NCBI GenBank assembly: GCA_964247055.1
Contig: OZ176056.1
Coordinates: forward strand, 6,510,001 to 6,574,000
Source of the DNA: Paragordius varius
Taxonomy: Eukaryota > Nematomorpha
Direction: 5' to 3'
Length of the DNA stretch: 64,000 nt
Position numbers and translations under genes: made by a program. Positions 24,545 through 38,200 of the stretch are shown here, piece after piece. The notes beneath the pieces were generated by a model, which had not been told where the DNA came from, ran no database searches, and saw only the letters and a program-made list of their open reading frames with translations. Position 1 is the stretch's first letter. Every line of letters begins with the position of its first letter.

Positions 24545-25525
24545 TTATAGGAGCAAACATTTGCCATAATTTGGATATCTATTTTTTGAATTTAATTTTA
24601 AATAGGCCTGGGGTATCCAACTGCCCTTTGAATCGAATTAAGAATAAAAAATACATTCCTTTTTAAAAATTTAATATTTGGCGAATTTTTTTAAGCCTTC
24701 ATAATTTTTGAGGCCCGGTGAAAACGGAACGAAGATATTATAAAAACACTTTATATATTCTAATACAAAATCTTGGATAAAATAATAGGTCTCTTCAAGA
24801 TTATGTTAAATTAATATTATGTTTTTCACATAAATCCATAAAATAAAGATATAGCCTTAAATTCGAAAAGCGATAAAAGTGTTCAGCTTCAACGTATTTA
24901 TATATAATATCTTAAAGAGTTTTACCGTTTTCACCCTGTTTTAAAATAGTTATTACATTCAACAAAATTATATAAATAATACAAAAATTTATTTTAATAA
25001 TATCATTAAGTGATTATAATGGGCAAAATTTAAAAGATTTATCGCGCAATCTTGGGCTATTTGCTTTTTTGGAGAACTAATCCAGCAAAATTGGAAATTA
25101 TTACTAACTTTCGGATAAATTTAATAAATATAAAAAGGTTTTTTGCTATTTATATAGTATATTATGATATATGTTACCAACATTTTTTACAATTAACCTA
25201 GCTTTTATTAATAAAATAAAAAATGGGGCAAATTTTATAGAAGCAGTTTCACAATATAGTTAATATTTTTTCTATATTACACATAAAGCCCAAAACTTAA
25301 AGCACCAAGATAACCCTTAAAATGTTTTATTTAATATATATATTTCATAAATTTTATATCCCGGTTTTAGACGCAGTGCTCTCAGAATATAATTGAATTA
25401 TATATGATTATACTGTAAGGGGCTTTATAAAGTATTAATTATGAATGATAATCAAAAAACAAAGAAGGATATTATTGGGCAGTATTACAAAAACATATTT
25501 CAAATTATACATCTGTTAACATTTT
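24545..25525. other. intergenic spacer upstream of PPWD1
   Basis: A+T-rich, with the family E fragment near 24600. No open frame, RNA gene or repeat of note is seen. The PPWD1 promoter is presumably here, but no motif is convincing. Confidence 0.4.
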
Positions 25526-25527
25526 AG
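25526..25527 (+). promoter_or_regulatory. candidate 3' splice acceptor just upstream of the PPWD1 start
   Basis: AACATTTTAG ends 11 bases before the ATG at 25539. A polypyrimidine-like run precedes it. It may be the end of a 5'-UTR intron or a spliced-leader acceptor. Confidence 0.45.
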
Positions 25528-25538
25528 AGTTTAAAATC

Positions 25539-26220
25539 ATGTCTTCGGGTGAGGATGAAATTGGACCCCAAATCGGGGAAGCAGTTTTTGAATCTAGCGG
25601 CAAGGAAAAAGCAAAATTAAAAAGTAAATATATATTCTCATTAACATTATATTTTTTTTAATTCATATCTATTTCAGAAATTCCGTATGAATCTCTATAT
25701 TTGGATGCCCTTCCAACTGCTAATAGTTATGAACTTAGTTATATGCACCGTGATGTTGTTACACACGTTAATATGACCAAGTATTCAATATTTTAATATT
25801 ATTACCAAATATTATTACATTTATTTGTCACTAAAATTTGATGTAATTATTAGGACGGAATTTCTTATCACAGCCAGTCAAGATGGTCATATAAAATTTT
25901 GGAAGAAAGGGGAATTGGGTATCGAATTCGTCAAACATATTCAAGCTCATTTAGGTAATTTTTATTAAAATTATAATTTTTTAGTAATGGACATGGTTGA
26001 CTTTTAAAAACTTTTATGCCTTAAAAATCATTTTTTATGGTAAAAAATTAATACAGAATCCGATTCCAAAATTTTTTTTCTTTCAAATCATAAAACTCTA
26101 AATCAATATTAAAATAATTTTTTTTATAGCCTTTGATTATCATTGATACTTTAATAAATAATCGGTTTATGCCTGTATAATAATTGTTGGCAATATGTGA
26201 AATTAAACCAGGCGAATTCG

Positions 26221-26255
<35 letters not shown>

Positions 26256-29200
26256 AAAATAAAAAATTGTTTAATTATTATATTTCCTCTTGCTAAAAAA
26301 ACACCAAGGTGTCAAATAGTAATTTTGATTTATGCAATATATATTACTAACTCATCCCCATGAAGATCAAAAAGAAGTTTAACATTCTATCCTAAATCGG
26401 CATACTAAACTTGATGATCGTTTTTATTACCCTATTTTAGACAAATAAATCTTGATCGCAATCGGGATCTTAATTGCCTTTTCATCCATTCACATAAATT
26501 CTCTTTGCATTTTTACATGTTCTATGGGACAAAAATTTATATATTTTGATATTTTAGTCACCTTTTTTTCCCTTTAAGAATTAAAAACGATTTTACAGTT
26601 GTAATAAATGTTATTCGTGAAATATATAGGAGCCATACTGGACACGAGTATTATAAATGATGGGACTTTGTATGCCACCGTTTCTGAAGATCAAACCCTT
26701 AAAATATTTGACGTGATTAATTTCGATATGATTATGCAATTCAATTTAACCGATTACATACCAATCACATGTGAATGGGTCAGTATCGCTAATGATATCT
26801 GTAAAGCTATTGCAGTGTACGTTATAACTATTATATACCATTCACAGTTCAAATTCACCCTTGTTTAATTCAAATTTACCCTCGAACAAATCAAATTCAC
26901 AAATATTGTTTTTTTATTTTTAAAAATAAGATTTTATTTAAAATTTAAATAAAATAAATAATAAACGAATATATTCCATATTTTAGTTACATTATCCCGA
27001 AAACACACTTATTTTTAGGAAAAAATTGTTCAAGGGTGAATTTGAATTGTTTGAGGGGGAATTTGAGTTGTAAGTGGTATATATTTTTTGGAATTCTTTA
27101 ATTTTTATATACAGCACATTAAGATTAATAAATGAAATTATCATGAAAAATAAATGATTATTAAAATGAAATGAAAAAAAGATTAGCACATGAATAAAAT
27201 ATGTAATAAATTTAATACATCAAATATGACCCTTGATGAATCGTTTCTGTTGTATCTACTTACACATTTAACATATTTTTTAAACCATGAGCTAATCATT
27301 TTTTTCCTTTTGGATATTCATTTGTTTTTTTGTGATAATCATTTATTTATCTTACTGTAGTTTATTTTGGTAAAAAATGATATTGAAGCCTTAAACGCTA
27401 GTATATTAACTTTTTAGGCGGTATACTGTTTTAAAATAAGAATTGTAAAAATGAGCTATTTATTCAGTGTAAATTTATTTTGTTTGTCAGTTCAGTTTGT
27501 CACCTAAAAATTTTAAATTTAAACTGAAATATAAATACGATTATCCCTGTATTATGTTTATATTTAATCTTGTTGTGCAATTATAAATTATACCTGAAAT
27601 TATTAATCATAAACCATTATCTATCTATATATATATATACCATTTACAATAATTCAAATTCACTCTTAAACAATTCTGAACAATTCAAATTCACCCTCGA
27701 ATATATTATATGTTATTTAAGATTAAAAATTACCTATATTTTTATATCTTTTTTCAAAAATAAAATTTTGTTTTAAATATAACAAATACTGAAATATCAT
27801 AAATTATGCCATAAAGATATATATTTAATAATAAGCTATATATTATTTCCAAAACACAATTTATTTTTCGAGGGTGAATTTGAACAGTAATTTTATAAAC
27901 ATTTGTTTTTGTGCATAGATCATCACATATAAAACCTTACATTTACATATACGATGCGTTTGGGGAACCGGACGCGCCTCCTTTGTACATTTACGAAACA
28001 TTACATATGGCACCCATTATAAATATTTCTTTCAATCACATTTATGAAGTGGTTATATCAATTGATCAAAAAGGTAACGCTTTTACGAAAAATAATCCTG
28101 TCTTTTGAGTTTAAAGACTTATAAATATAAGTTTAAGGTGTAGTTCAAATAATTTAGTTCATACATATACATATATATATATATATATATATATTTATAC
28201 CATTTACAATTTAAATATACCCTCGGACAATTCAAATTTACCCTAAAAATTATTATGCGTTTTGGGGCTAATTTAACTTATCATTAATATGTAAATATAT
28301 CTTTATGGTTTAGTCTATTATTTTTTTCCGTATTATTTTAATTACACACGAAATTTCATTTTTAGGAAATATGAATAGGGTTATATTTAATCTTAAAGTA
28401 ACACCTAATAATTTATTTTAGGGTGATTTTAATTTTAGAGGGTTATTTTGCATTGTTTTAGGGTGCATTTGAAGTTAAAATGGTTTTATATATTATATAA
28501 GTTTTAAAGTTGTTATTGACATATCAAGTGTATTCCAATACACAGGCATGTTGAGCATTAATTAACGTAAAATATATTCGAAAATAATTTAATATACCAT
28601 TTACAGCTCAAATACATCCTGGAACAATTCAAATTCACCCCAAAAAATATTATTATGCTTTTTCGGGCTAATATAACCAATAATATGAAATATTCTTTTA
28701 GAGCATAGGTTATTAATTTATTTTAGTCGCAATTTCATTTTTTAAATAATTTAAAAAAGTTTAGGTAATTTTTGATATATTAAAAACACGAATTTGAATT
28801 GTCAAGAGTGAATTTGAGGTGTAAATGGTATACATAAACTTGTTTATATTTATAATTGAAAATTCTGACGGCTTTCTCTGAGTACATGGAAAATTTTGCT
28901 AACTATATCATTTGGGTCCTTATATTTTTTATATATAATTCATGGGTTAATTTTATTTCTTACAGGCGTCATTCAATATAATATTAGAAACTTGATTTTA
29001 ACAAAGACTTGATTTATAAAAATTCATTTTTTGCCATTTTAATTTGCACTATTGAATGCAACATAAATTGATATTGATATGGTTTAAAATTAAATATCAA
29101 GTTTTTCTTTGTTATTTTATTATTTTTTAATATAATCTGAATTTTTATTATCATTTTTATATGACAACATAAAACAAATTTTATATTCTTTTAATGGAAT

Positions 29201-32200
29201 GTATATTTAAATTAATTTTATTCAAATTTATATACCATATATAGGTATGATTGAATATTGGACCGGACCTAAAAAGGAATATAGGAATCCTATGGATGAA
29301 GCAATTCAACATAATTATCATAAATCAGGTTATTACACATAATATAATATAAATAATTCCATAGTTTTAAAAATTTTGAAAATTAATTTTACACTATATA
29401 TATATATATATATATATATTAAAATTGGAGAAAAAAATGTGAATTACTCTTGATATATTATTTAGAATATGCATTTTATAGTTGCTTATTCACACTATAG
29501 TAGGATTTCCAACACAATAGTGTATATGGAAAAAAAGAACAAAATAAACAATTATTTACTTTCTTTATTCCATACACTACTGTGTGTTGCAAATTGCCCC
29601 CCACAATAGCAGTGTTAAATAAGCAACTATTAAAATTCATACTCTATAATAATTTCATCTCCAATAAAAATACTTGATTAAAATTAAGTTTCATTTTATT
29701 TCTACAAATATTTTATGATCACCAAACTAGAAAAAAGCTAAAAAATGGTAAATAGTCCAAAAACAAAATTTTTATAAAATTATTTTTCGCTCAGAAACAT
29801 AAAATATATTATAGATTCCTAAAATTTAATTTAAGTTTGCTTTGTACACCAGGGATATCCAACACAAATGGCTATGCGGGCTGCATTTTTTTATAAAAAA
29901 TGACGGGCCATATTTGCAAACAAATATTTATTTAAGATTTTAAACATAAAACTGCAAAAAAACCACAGTTTCATTGAACTATTTTTGCTATTTCATTGCA
30001 GACTTATTCAAAATATAATGTATGTTTAAGAAAAGCAATTTTACTTAAATCTTGTAATTTTTGCGGTTGAAATATTTGCTGGTCGCATAAACCTACTTTT
30101 ATACTGATCTATTTTTCAATTTTTTATATATTTATTTGTTTGTTTAAATTCTTTAGGTGACAATAAAACGTCTGTTATAAAATTCACTCATAAGCTTGAC
30201 ACTGATTTGTACGAACTGGCTAAACAGGTAAAAAAAATTTTTTTATATTATAAGAAATTTATACATTATTTATCTTTTTTTACAATAACACTGCTGTATG
30301 ATAAAAAGAGGGTTATTTTTTTTAACAAACAAATTTTTTTTTCTGAGATAGCTTATGACCAGCGTATTATTTGCCGCAAAAATTTAAATTTTGTTGACGA
30401 CCTAGTTTTTGAAATATTAAGAGCAAAATCAAAATGGGCAAAAAGTGAAAATATTAAGGATAATTCAAAAAATATATGGTTTATTTTCATTTTAGATTAT
30501 ATTTTTTTATATACAAATAGCCTAAAATCATTTAGTTAGGGTTTGAATAAAATTGAAGGTTTTTTTATACTTAAAACACAATTTTCTATATCAAACTATA
30601 TTAAAATATATATTTTTATTAATTACTAGCTAAACTAATTATTAAAATCTTGACTCTCAATTTTTTTAATCAAGGAATTAATTTTTGAAATCAAGGTAGC
30701 CGAAAATGAACGTATAGAAACCGCTAGAATATTCAAGATTATTTTTTTTCCCTAAGATTATCAAAAAATCAATAATTTAACCTAAAAAGTACTCAATATA
30801 TGTAAAACTTTGTTCGAATTTCAATAATTCAAAAAAAATTTTGAATCAAGGTAGCCGAAAATGAACGGATTGAAACCTCTAGAATATTCAAGATTAACCA
30901 TTTTTCCCTAAATTTATCAAAAAATTCATATTTTAACCTAAAAAGTACTCCATATTTGTAAAACTTTATTCGAATTTCAATAATCAAAAAATTTTTTGAA
31001 AAAAAGGTAAAATTAACGGATTGAAACTGCTAGAATATTCAAAATTAATCTTTTTTCCTCTAAATTTATCAAAAAAAATTTAAACTCCATATTTGAAAAA
31101 CTTTATTTGAACCCCAATTTTTCTAATCAATAATTAAATTTTTAAAACCCAAGGTAACCGAAAATGAACGGATTGAAACAGCCAGAATATTCAAGACAAT
31201 TCTTTTTTCATCTAAATTTACCAATAAATAATTATTTTTGCGTAAAAGGCGCTCATTTGTAAAAATTTATTTGAATTTTAATTTTTCTTATCAGTGAATT
31301 TTTTGATGCAAGATAAAACAAATCTATTGTAAATAGAATATAATCTAAAACAAATTTCTTTTCCTTAAATTTACCAATAAATAATTATTTTTGGGTAAAA
31401 ACCAACTATTATATTTAGTTTTTCTAATCAATAATTAAATTTTTAAAACCTAAGGTAGCCGAAAATGAACGGATTGAAAGCGCTAGAATACTCAAGAGTC
31501 GAGAATATCAATCAGCAACGACCTTTGGTGAAATTTGTAATGCCATACTACCCCGGAGTTGTCTTACTCAATGTGTTTGTAGTGCCAAACTGGGTTTTAG
31601 TCCAACCGGACATTTTTATGCCCTTTACACGGCGTTTGATGAAAAAGTTCGCATTTTTCATATGGATACTGGTATGTTGTAATGTTAGATACTTTGATAG
31701 ATTTTTTTAAGATTTTTTTTATCAGAAATTTATAAATATAAACCAACTTATCAATTTGCACATTGCAAAATACTGAATATATACCCCTAAAAATTGGACA
31801 AGACATAACGTTTAAAGGAAAAAGCAAATATTTTTTTAGTTATCATACACTTTTATAAACTGACATTTTTTTTGTAGTATGGGAATTTGAGTTTTTAACC
31901 GTTGTTGAATAAGGAAGACACTAGAAATTTACATATTTCAGACTGAATTATATACCATTTACAGTTCATATTCGCCCCTAACAATTATAATTCACCCTTG
32001 AACAATTCAAATCCTCCTTCGAACAATTTAATTTCATTCTAAAATAAATTAGGTGTTTTTTAAGATTATTAATTATCTATATTTTTTTATATATTTAAAA
32101 AATGACACTTCGTTTAAAATTAATATAATACTAAAGAAATAAACTATGCCATAAGAATATATATATTTCATATATTAATGATCAGTTAGCCCAAAAACAC

Positions 32201-35200
32201 CTAATTTGTTCTTAGGGTGAATTTGTATTGTTAAAGGGTGAATTTGTAATGTTTAAGTAAGAATTTGAATTTTTTGAGGGTGAATTTGAATTGTTAAGGA
32301 GGAATTTGAATTGTTTAAGTGTGAATTTGAATTGTAAACGGTATATTGTTTACAGTATACTGTGTTGTATGAATATAATATAGACATAATCAAGGTGGTG
32401 TAAAAAATGTAGATATACCATTATAGTTTAATGTTATTATCTTTTTACGAGCTATAATTTTTAATGGGTCAAATAAAAATTGTTTTTTATATTATATATA
32501 TTTATTGTTTGATTTGATTTGAATTGCTAGATGTAGAAGAAATGATAACCCATTGTTTTGATATTTTTTTAAATTGATTTCAATCTTTAATATATTTATA
32601 TAAACTAGGGGCGTATTCAGCACGCGGGTCGCATTCAATATACTCTGTGGAAATCCATAAAGTGCAAAAATAGGCCAACAAAATCTTTGTTAAATTGATA
32701 TTTTTTTGAAACAATTTTTTTCCTTAATAACTCTATATTCTATTGGAAAGACAGTGTACATAAGAAAAGAATGTTATATTATGTTTGTATTTTACAGTTT
32801 TTTGTGTAATATAATAAATAATTATAAATGTCCAATATTAATTTTAAATGCGCCCCCTCCCCCCATGATGTCATTTACAGTATATGTGCATTTTAATGGT
32901 TGCTCATTTTACACTATAGTAGGGCAACCTGCAACACAGTAGTATATGGAAAAAAGAAGCACCGCTAATAGTTTATTCAACATTTTGTTCTTTTTTCTAT
33001 ACACTACTGTGTGGGTTGCAAATTGCCCAACTATAGTGTAAAGTAAGCAACCATTAAAATGCATACTGCATATACTTTAATTTAAACAGATATTTTCAAT
33101 TTATATACAGTAAAAATTGAAATTATACGGACAAAACGTAAAAATATAAAGACAAATGTTTTTTTTTTCAAAAGACAACCATACTTTTTAAATCCTTGAT
33201 TTATCCTATAAAAATATTTTAATGTCAATTGTAAAATAAATAATTGATTGCTTTACCAATTTACATCTCTATTTCATACCTCTACAATTCAAATTAAGGT
33301 TTTAAAAGTATGGTTGTCTTTTTGCAAAAGAACATTTGTCGTTATATTTTTACAATTTGTCCTTATAATTTCAATTTTTATTGTATTATTTACAGGTAAA
33401 TTATACCGCGTTTATGATGAAAGTAAAAATGTCATAATTTCAAATCTAAACAACAGCACTAATAATAATACTTTATTAAACAACAATGACGCCAAAACGA
33501 ATGAAACTATTCACAATACGTCTAAAAGAAAACACCATCACAAATCTAAAAAAACTAAAAAAAGTATGTATATATGTTTTTTAAAACGATAATATTTTAA
33601 GTTTTAAAGAATATGCACACTAATAATAAAATTATGGGAAAAAAATTTAAACCCCAGATTTTTTATGATTCATTTCTAAGAAAATTAACTTGAGAGTTTG
33701 AGGGATACTTAATTTTAAATATATAATTTTTATTACTGTAAAAATTACCACTCTTATTTTTATCCATATTAAAATGTATTAATTTATTAATAGTAATATA
33801 TACCATTCACACTACAAAATTACCCTTGAACAATTTAAATTTACCCTAAAATATAATATATTTTAAGATTAATACCTATATTTTTAAAAAATGAAAATTT
33901 TTTTAAAACAAAATACTGAAAAAATAATTAACTAGGCCATAAAGATACATTTTATATTAATAATGAATTATATTTGCCCGAAAACGCATAATTTATTTTT
34001 AGGGTGAATTGTTCAAGGGTGATTTTAATTGTTCAAGGCTGAATTTGAATTGTAAACATAAAATTTATAAATTTATTTTTAGTCATATTTATGTTTTTAT
34101 AAAAATATATTTTTTAGTACAAAATGGTAATGCCAAAACTAATGAACTATCAAATAGCTCCTCCGATGAAGAGACAATAGATAATCATGAACAAAGTATA
34201 TGTTTTGATATTTTTTGAATAACTTTTTATTTTCAAAAAATTTGCAAAACTTGCAATATTAGTTATATATATATATATATATATATATACTTTGATTTCA
34301 ATATTATAAGTCCACAATATTCTTATTATTAACATTTAATATTTTTTTATTAACAATAATTATTGTATATACTAATAAAAATATAAAGCAATAATAGATT
34401 AGTTTTTTATGTAAAAAAAATCTTGTTTTTTTGTCAAAAAAACAATGGTAAAAATTAAGGTTTGCAAAAAAAAAAAATTCACAAAAAAATCCCTGTGTTT
34501 TACCTTTATTTTAACTTTCAATGTATATAACTCTAATTTTTTCATTCACTTGATAAAACACACTAATTTTTCGCATCATTTAGCCCCTGACAACACCTTA
34601 AGTAATTCAAAAACGCCAAATGCAGGTGATTCTGAACCCCAAATAACCAATACTTCTATTTCAACGCTTGAACTTAATAGACGACTAGCGCTGGAGAGGG
34701 AATTAATACTGGGTGCATTGGAAGCTGTTCCTAACGATAATGATAATTCTACCATGATGAATTATCCAAGCCTTCTGTTGTACCCACGCACATGTAATGT
34801 CGTATGGGATGAAAGTGGAAATTTTATCTTTTACGCAAACATGTTGGGTATTAGATGCCTTAATGTTCGAACTAATAGGTAGCTATGCATACTATTTACT
34901 TGGTTGGTTAGAACAGGGGTATACCTTGAGTTTTAAATATAAAATTTACGAAGAACAAATGTAGGGGATTGTTTTTAAAGCAAATATCTGATTAATATTA
35001 TATTTTGGCAATGAACTAGCAAAAAATGTTAAAGTTAATGGCTGTATTACACTCTTAGGTACTAAATCTAATAAAATTGATGTTAATGCCAAGATATTTT
35101 CAAATTCGGTCCGCGAATCCATTTGTATTGGAAACCCCTGGTTCAGAATATAAGTTTTTGAATTTGGCCTTAAGAATGTGAAATTTAGAATGTTTTAATT

Positions 35201-38200
35201 CACTCTGGAATACTTTGAATGGACTCTTTAGACTTTTATTTTACCCTAAAACCTTTTTATTTGACAATTTATTTTGAAGAATTAATTGATCCTTGTACGC
35301 TTATATTAGACTTTTCTAAATTTAAACAGAGTTTTAATTTCATTTTAGTTATTTTTTTATTTTCATTCTTAAAATATTTTTAAACTAACTGTTTACATTT
35401 GAAATTTATATTGACTGTTTTTTGAAAATTATTCTAATTATTTCACTTTGGAAAACTAATCGTTGAATATTTAAAAATTAATTTTATCCTGTTAATCTGA
35501 CCCTAAATTTGAAATTTATCATATATCTATTTAGTAAAAAAAATATTTGTCCTTATATTTTTACGTTTTTTCCGTATATAATTTCATTTTTTTACCACTA
35601 TATAATTTTATGACTAAATTTCAAATACACATATATATACATATTTTATGATAGATTGTAAAGGAAAAATAACGTTTTAAAAAGTATGGTTGTGTCTTTT
35701 AAAGAAAAAAATAATCTTTTATCAAATTTTTACTGTATGTTGTATATTTATCTTTCTCTTTTTTTATTAGGTGTGCTCGTATGTTTGGCGTAGCGGATAA
35801 TTTACGATTCCTGAATTTAGCTTTATTTCAAGGGCGTGCCATAGCATCAAGGTATCTGGAAAATTCGATTCCTGACGCCATTAGCCTGGAAATTGAGGTG
35901 ACAATATATAATTCTCAAAAATTTTTGCGTCAACAAACACTCTAAAAATATAGGGTTGTTTTTTGTTAAAAGGAATTTTTTTGTTTGGGAAGGATCTAAT
36001 AATATTTTGGGTTTTTTATTATATAATAAATTATCTTATAAGTGTTTTAATATATATATATATATATATATATAATTGTATTTACATTACATTTTGGGCT
36101 GGTATTAAGATATATTTGTTTAAATTTTTTAAAAAATTTATAAGCTCTCAAGGTGCCGAACAAATATAATTATATAGATGGACCATTTATAATAAATATA
36201 TCCTTGATATTTTCCTTTATTATTAATATATAGATATTTTTTCTAATTGCATTTTTATCAACTTTTGTCTGTTGTGTTAACAGTTCATTTTTTATTTTAA
36301 AATGACAAATTTATAATGTAAATGGTTATATATGTACACATGATGAAAATTTATTATGAACTCTACATTTAATTAAAACCAATATATAAGTAATCAACCA
36401 TGATTTGATTATATCTTTAATGCCTATGTTATACCATTAAGTATAATGGAGGTTATATGGAATAAATCCTCGGAAACAACTCAAAAAATATGGTTGTGTT
36501 ATATGCAACAAATAACAGTTTCTTTGAAAAAAAAGCACTTTTTTTATCTTTAATTCATCGTATATTATATACATATAGGCTTTAACAAGTGATCCCAATA
36601 ATCCGATTACCCTTTCCTCATCTGCAAATGCAGACATAAAATTTGGTAATAATTCAACCAACATTCCAAACGCAAAAAGTTTAGCCCCTGACCCGGTTAT
36701 ATTCGCAACCGGTTTTCGTAGAAACCGGTTTTATCTTTTTACCCAGCGGGAACCGAAAGAGGACCTCTCTAAGGGCCAGGAAAGAGATGTCTTTAATGAG
36801 AAACCTAGTAAAGAAGATATGATGGCGGGTAATATATACATTAGAGTAATGTTAAAACACTTTGGGAGTGTTTAGGGGTTTATTGTGATTTGATTTTATA
36901 AATACAACTTAACGCTTAACGGTTGTGTATATATATAAAGTTTTATAAAAAAAAAATTTGATTTTATCCGTAAGAAGAAATAAATTGATATTATTGAGAG
37001 TGTTAATACTTTATATCTGTACTTCATATTCCGCAATCCAATACGAAAGCGTAAAAAGTATGCCTGTCTTTTTTGAAAAAAACATTTGTTGTTTTTCAAT
37101 TTTTACGTTTTCTCCCTCTTTAATATCAATTTAGTCAAACCCCGTGCAAATTGTATAAAATCTTTAAAACTTCTAAATAATTGCAATCAGACTCTTTATG
37201 CGCTTAAAAAACAAACTTCTTTGAAAAACTTTTACTAACTAAATTGTTAAAATTTTATTATACCGCTAAAACAATCTCTTATATATATTCATTCAAATGA
37301 CGCTATTTTAGTTTCCGACACATCTTACTCATTTAAATATAATTAATATCTAAGTTCTACAAGGGTTAGTGTCTCCAACACAAAGGGTCGCATTAAAAAT
37401 ATGTATATTAAATTTTAAAGATAGGATTACAAAATCCAAATGCAATATAGCATTTATTTTTTCTAGTTTTTGCCAATTTATTAAAACTTTTTTAAATTTA
37501 AAAATATTGTTTTGATATATCAATTTTGTTAAAATTTTACGGGCATATTTTAGCTATAATACAATTCCAAAATTTTCACGGGCCGAACTTTAAGTCTTGG
37601 AGGGCCGTATGTTCCACATTCCTGTTTCAATATCTGACACTAATTAATAAAACCAACCTCTTTTTCATATTTTATTTAATAATATATTTTATATTTTAGT
37701 ATCTAACAATTTTTAACAAAGTGTATATTTATTTTAAAAATTGTGGTTTGTATACTCACTAAAATATCAATAAATAAATAATATCTATGTTTTAGTATCT
37801 GACATTTTAACGGCTGGTTCAAACCTTGAAACCGAACAAAATTTAGCTACCACAGCTATTATTCATACGACTATGGGTGACATACATTGTAAGTTATTCC
37901 CTAAAGAATGTCCTAAGACTATACAAAACTTTGCGACGCATGCACGTAATCAATACTATAATGGCCATATTTTTCATCGAATTATACGCGGTTTTATGAT
38001 ACAAACGGGAGATCCTACAGGTAACTTTTTACATTAATTTTTCGTTTTATGTTAGGATGAAAAATTAATTATTGCAAAGTTTTGTTTAAAATATTGTGAA
38101 GAGTTGACCTCGAATTCGGAGACACTCAATAAATGTTTGGATTGTTATCATATTAGCAATGGAACAAACTTGTTCGTAATGCGAATGGCTCGCTTTTTTC

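Noticed and set aside
33248-33592. A 114-codon protein starting at 33248
   Set aside because: The first half is MITE sequence and the second half is PPWD1 exon 9 (from 33396) read through its acceptor.
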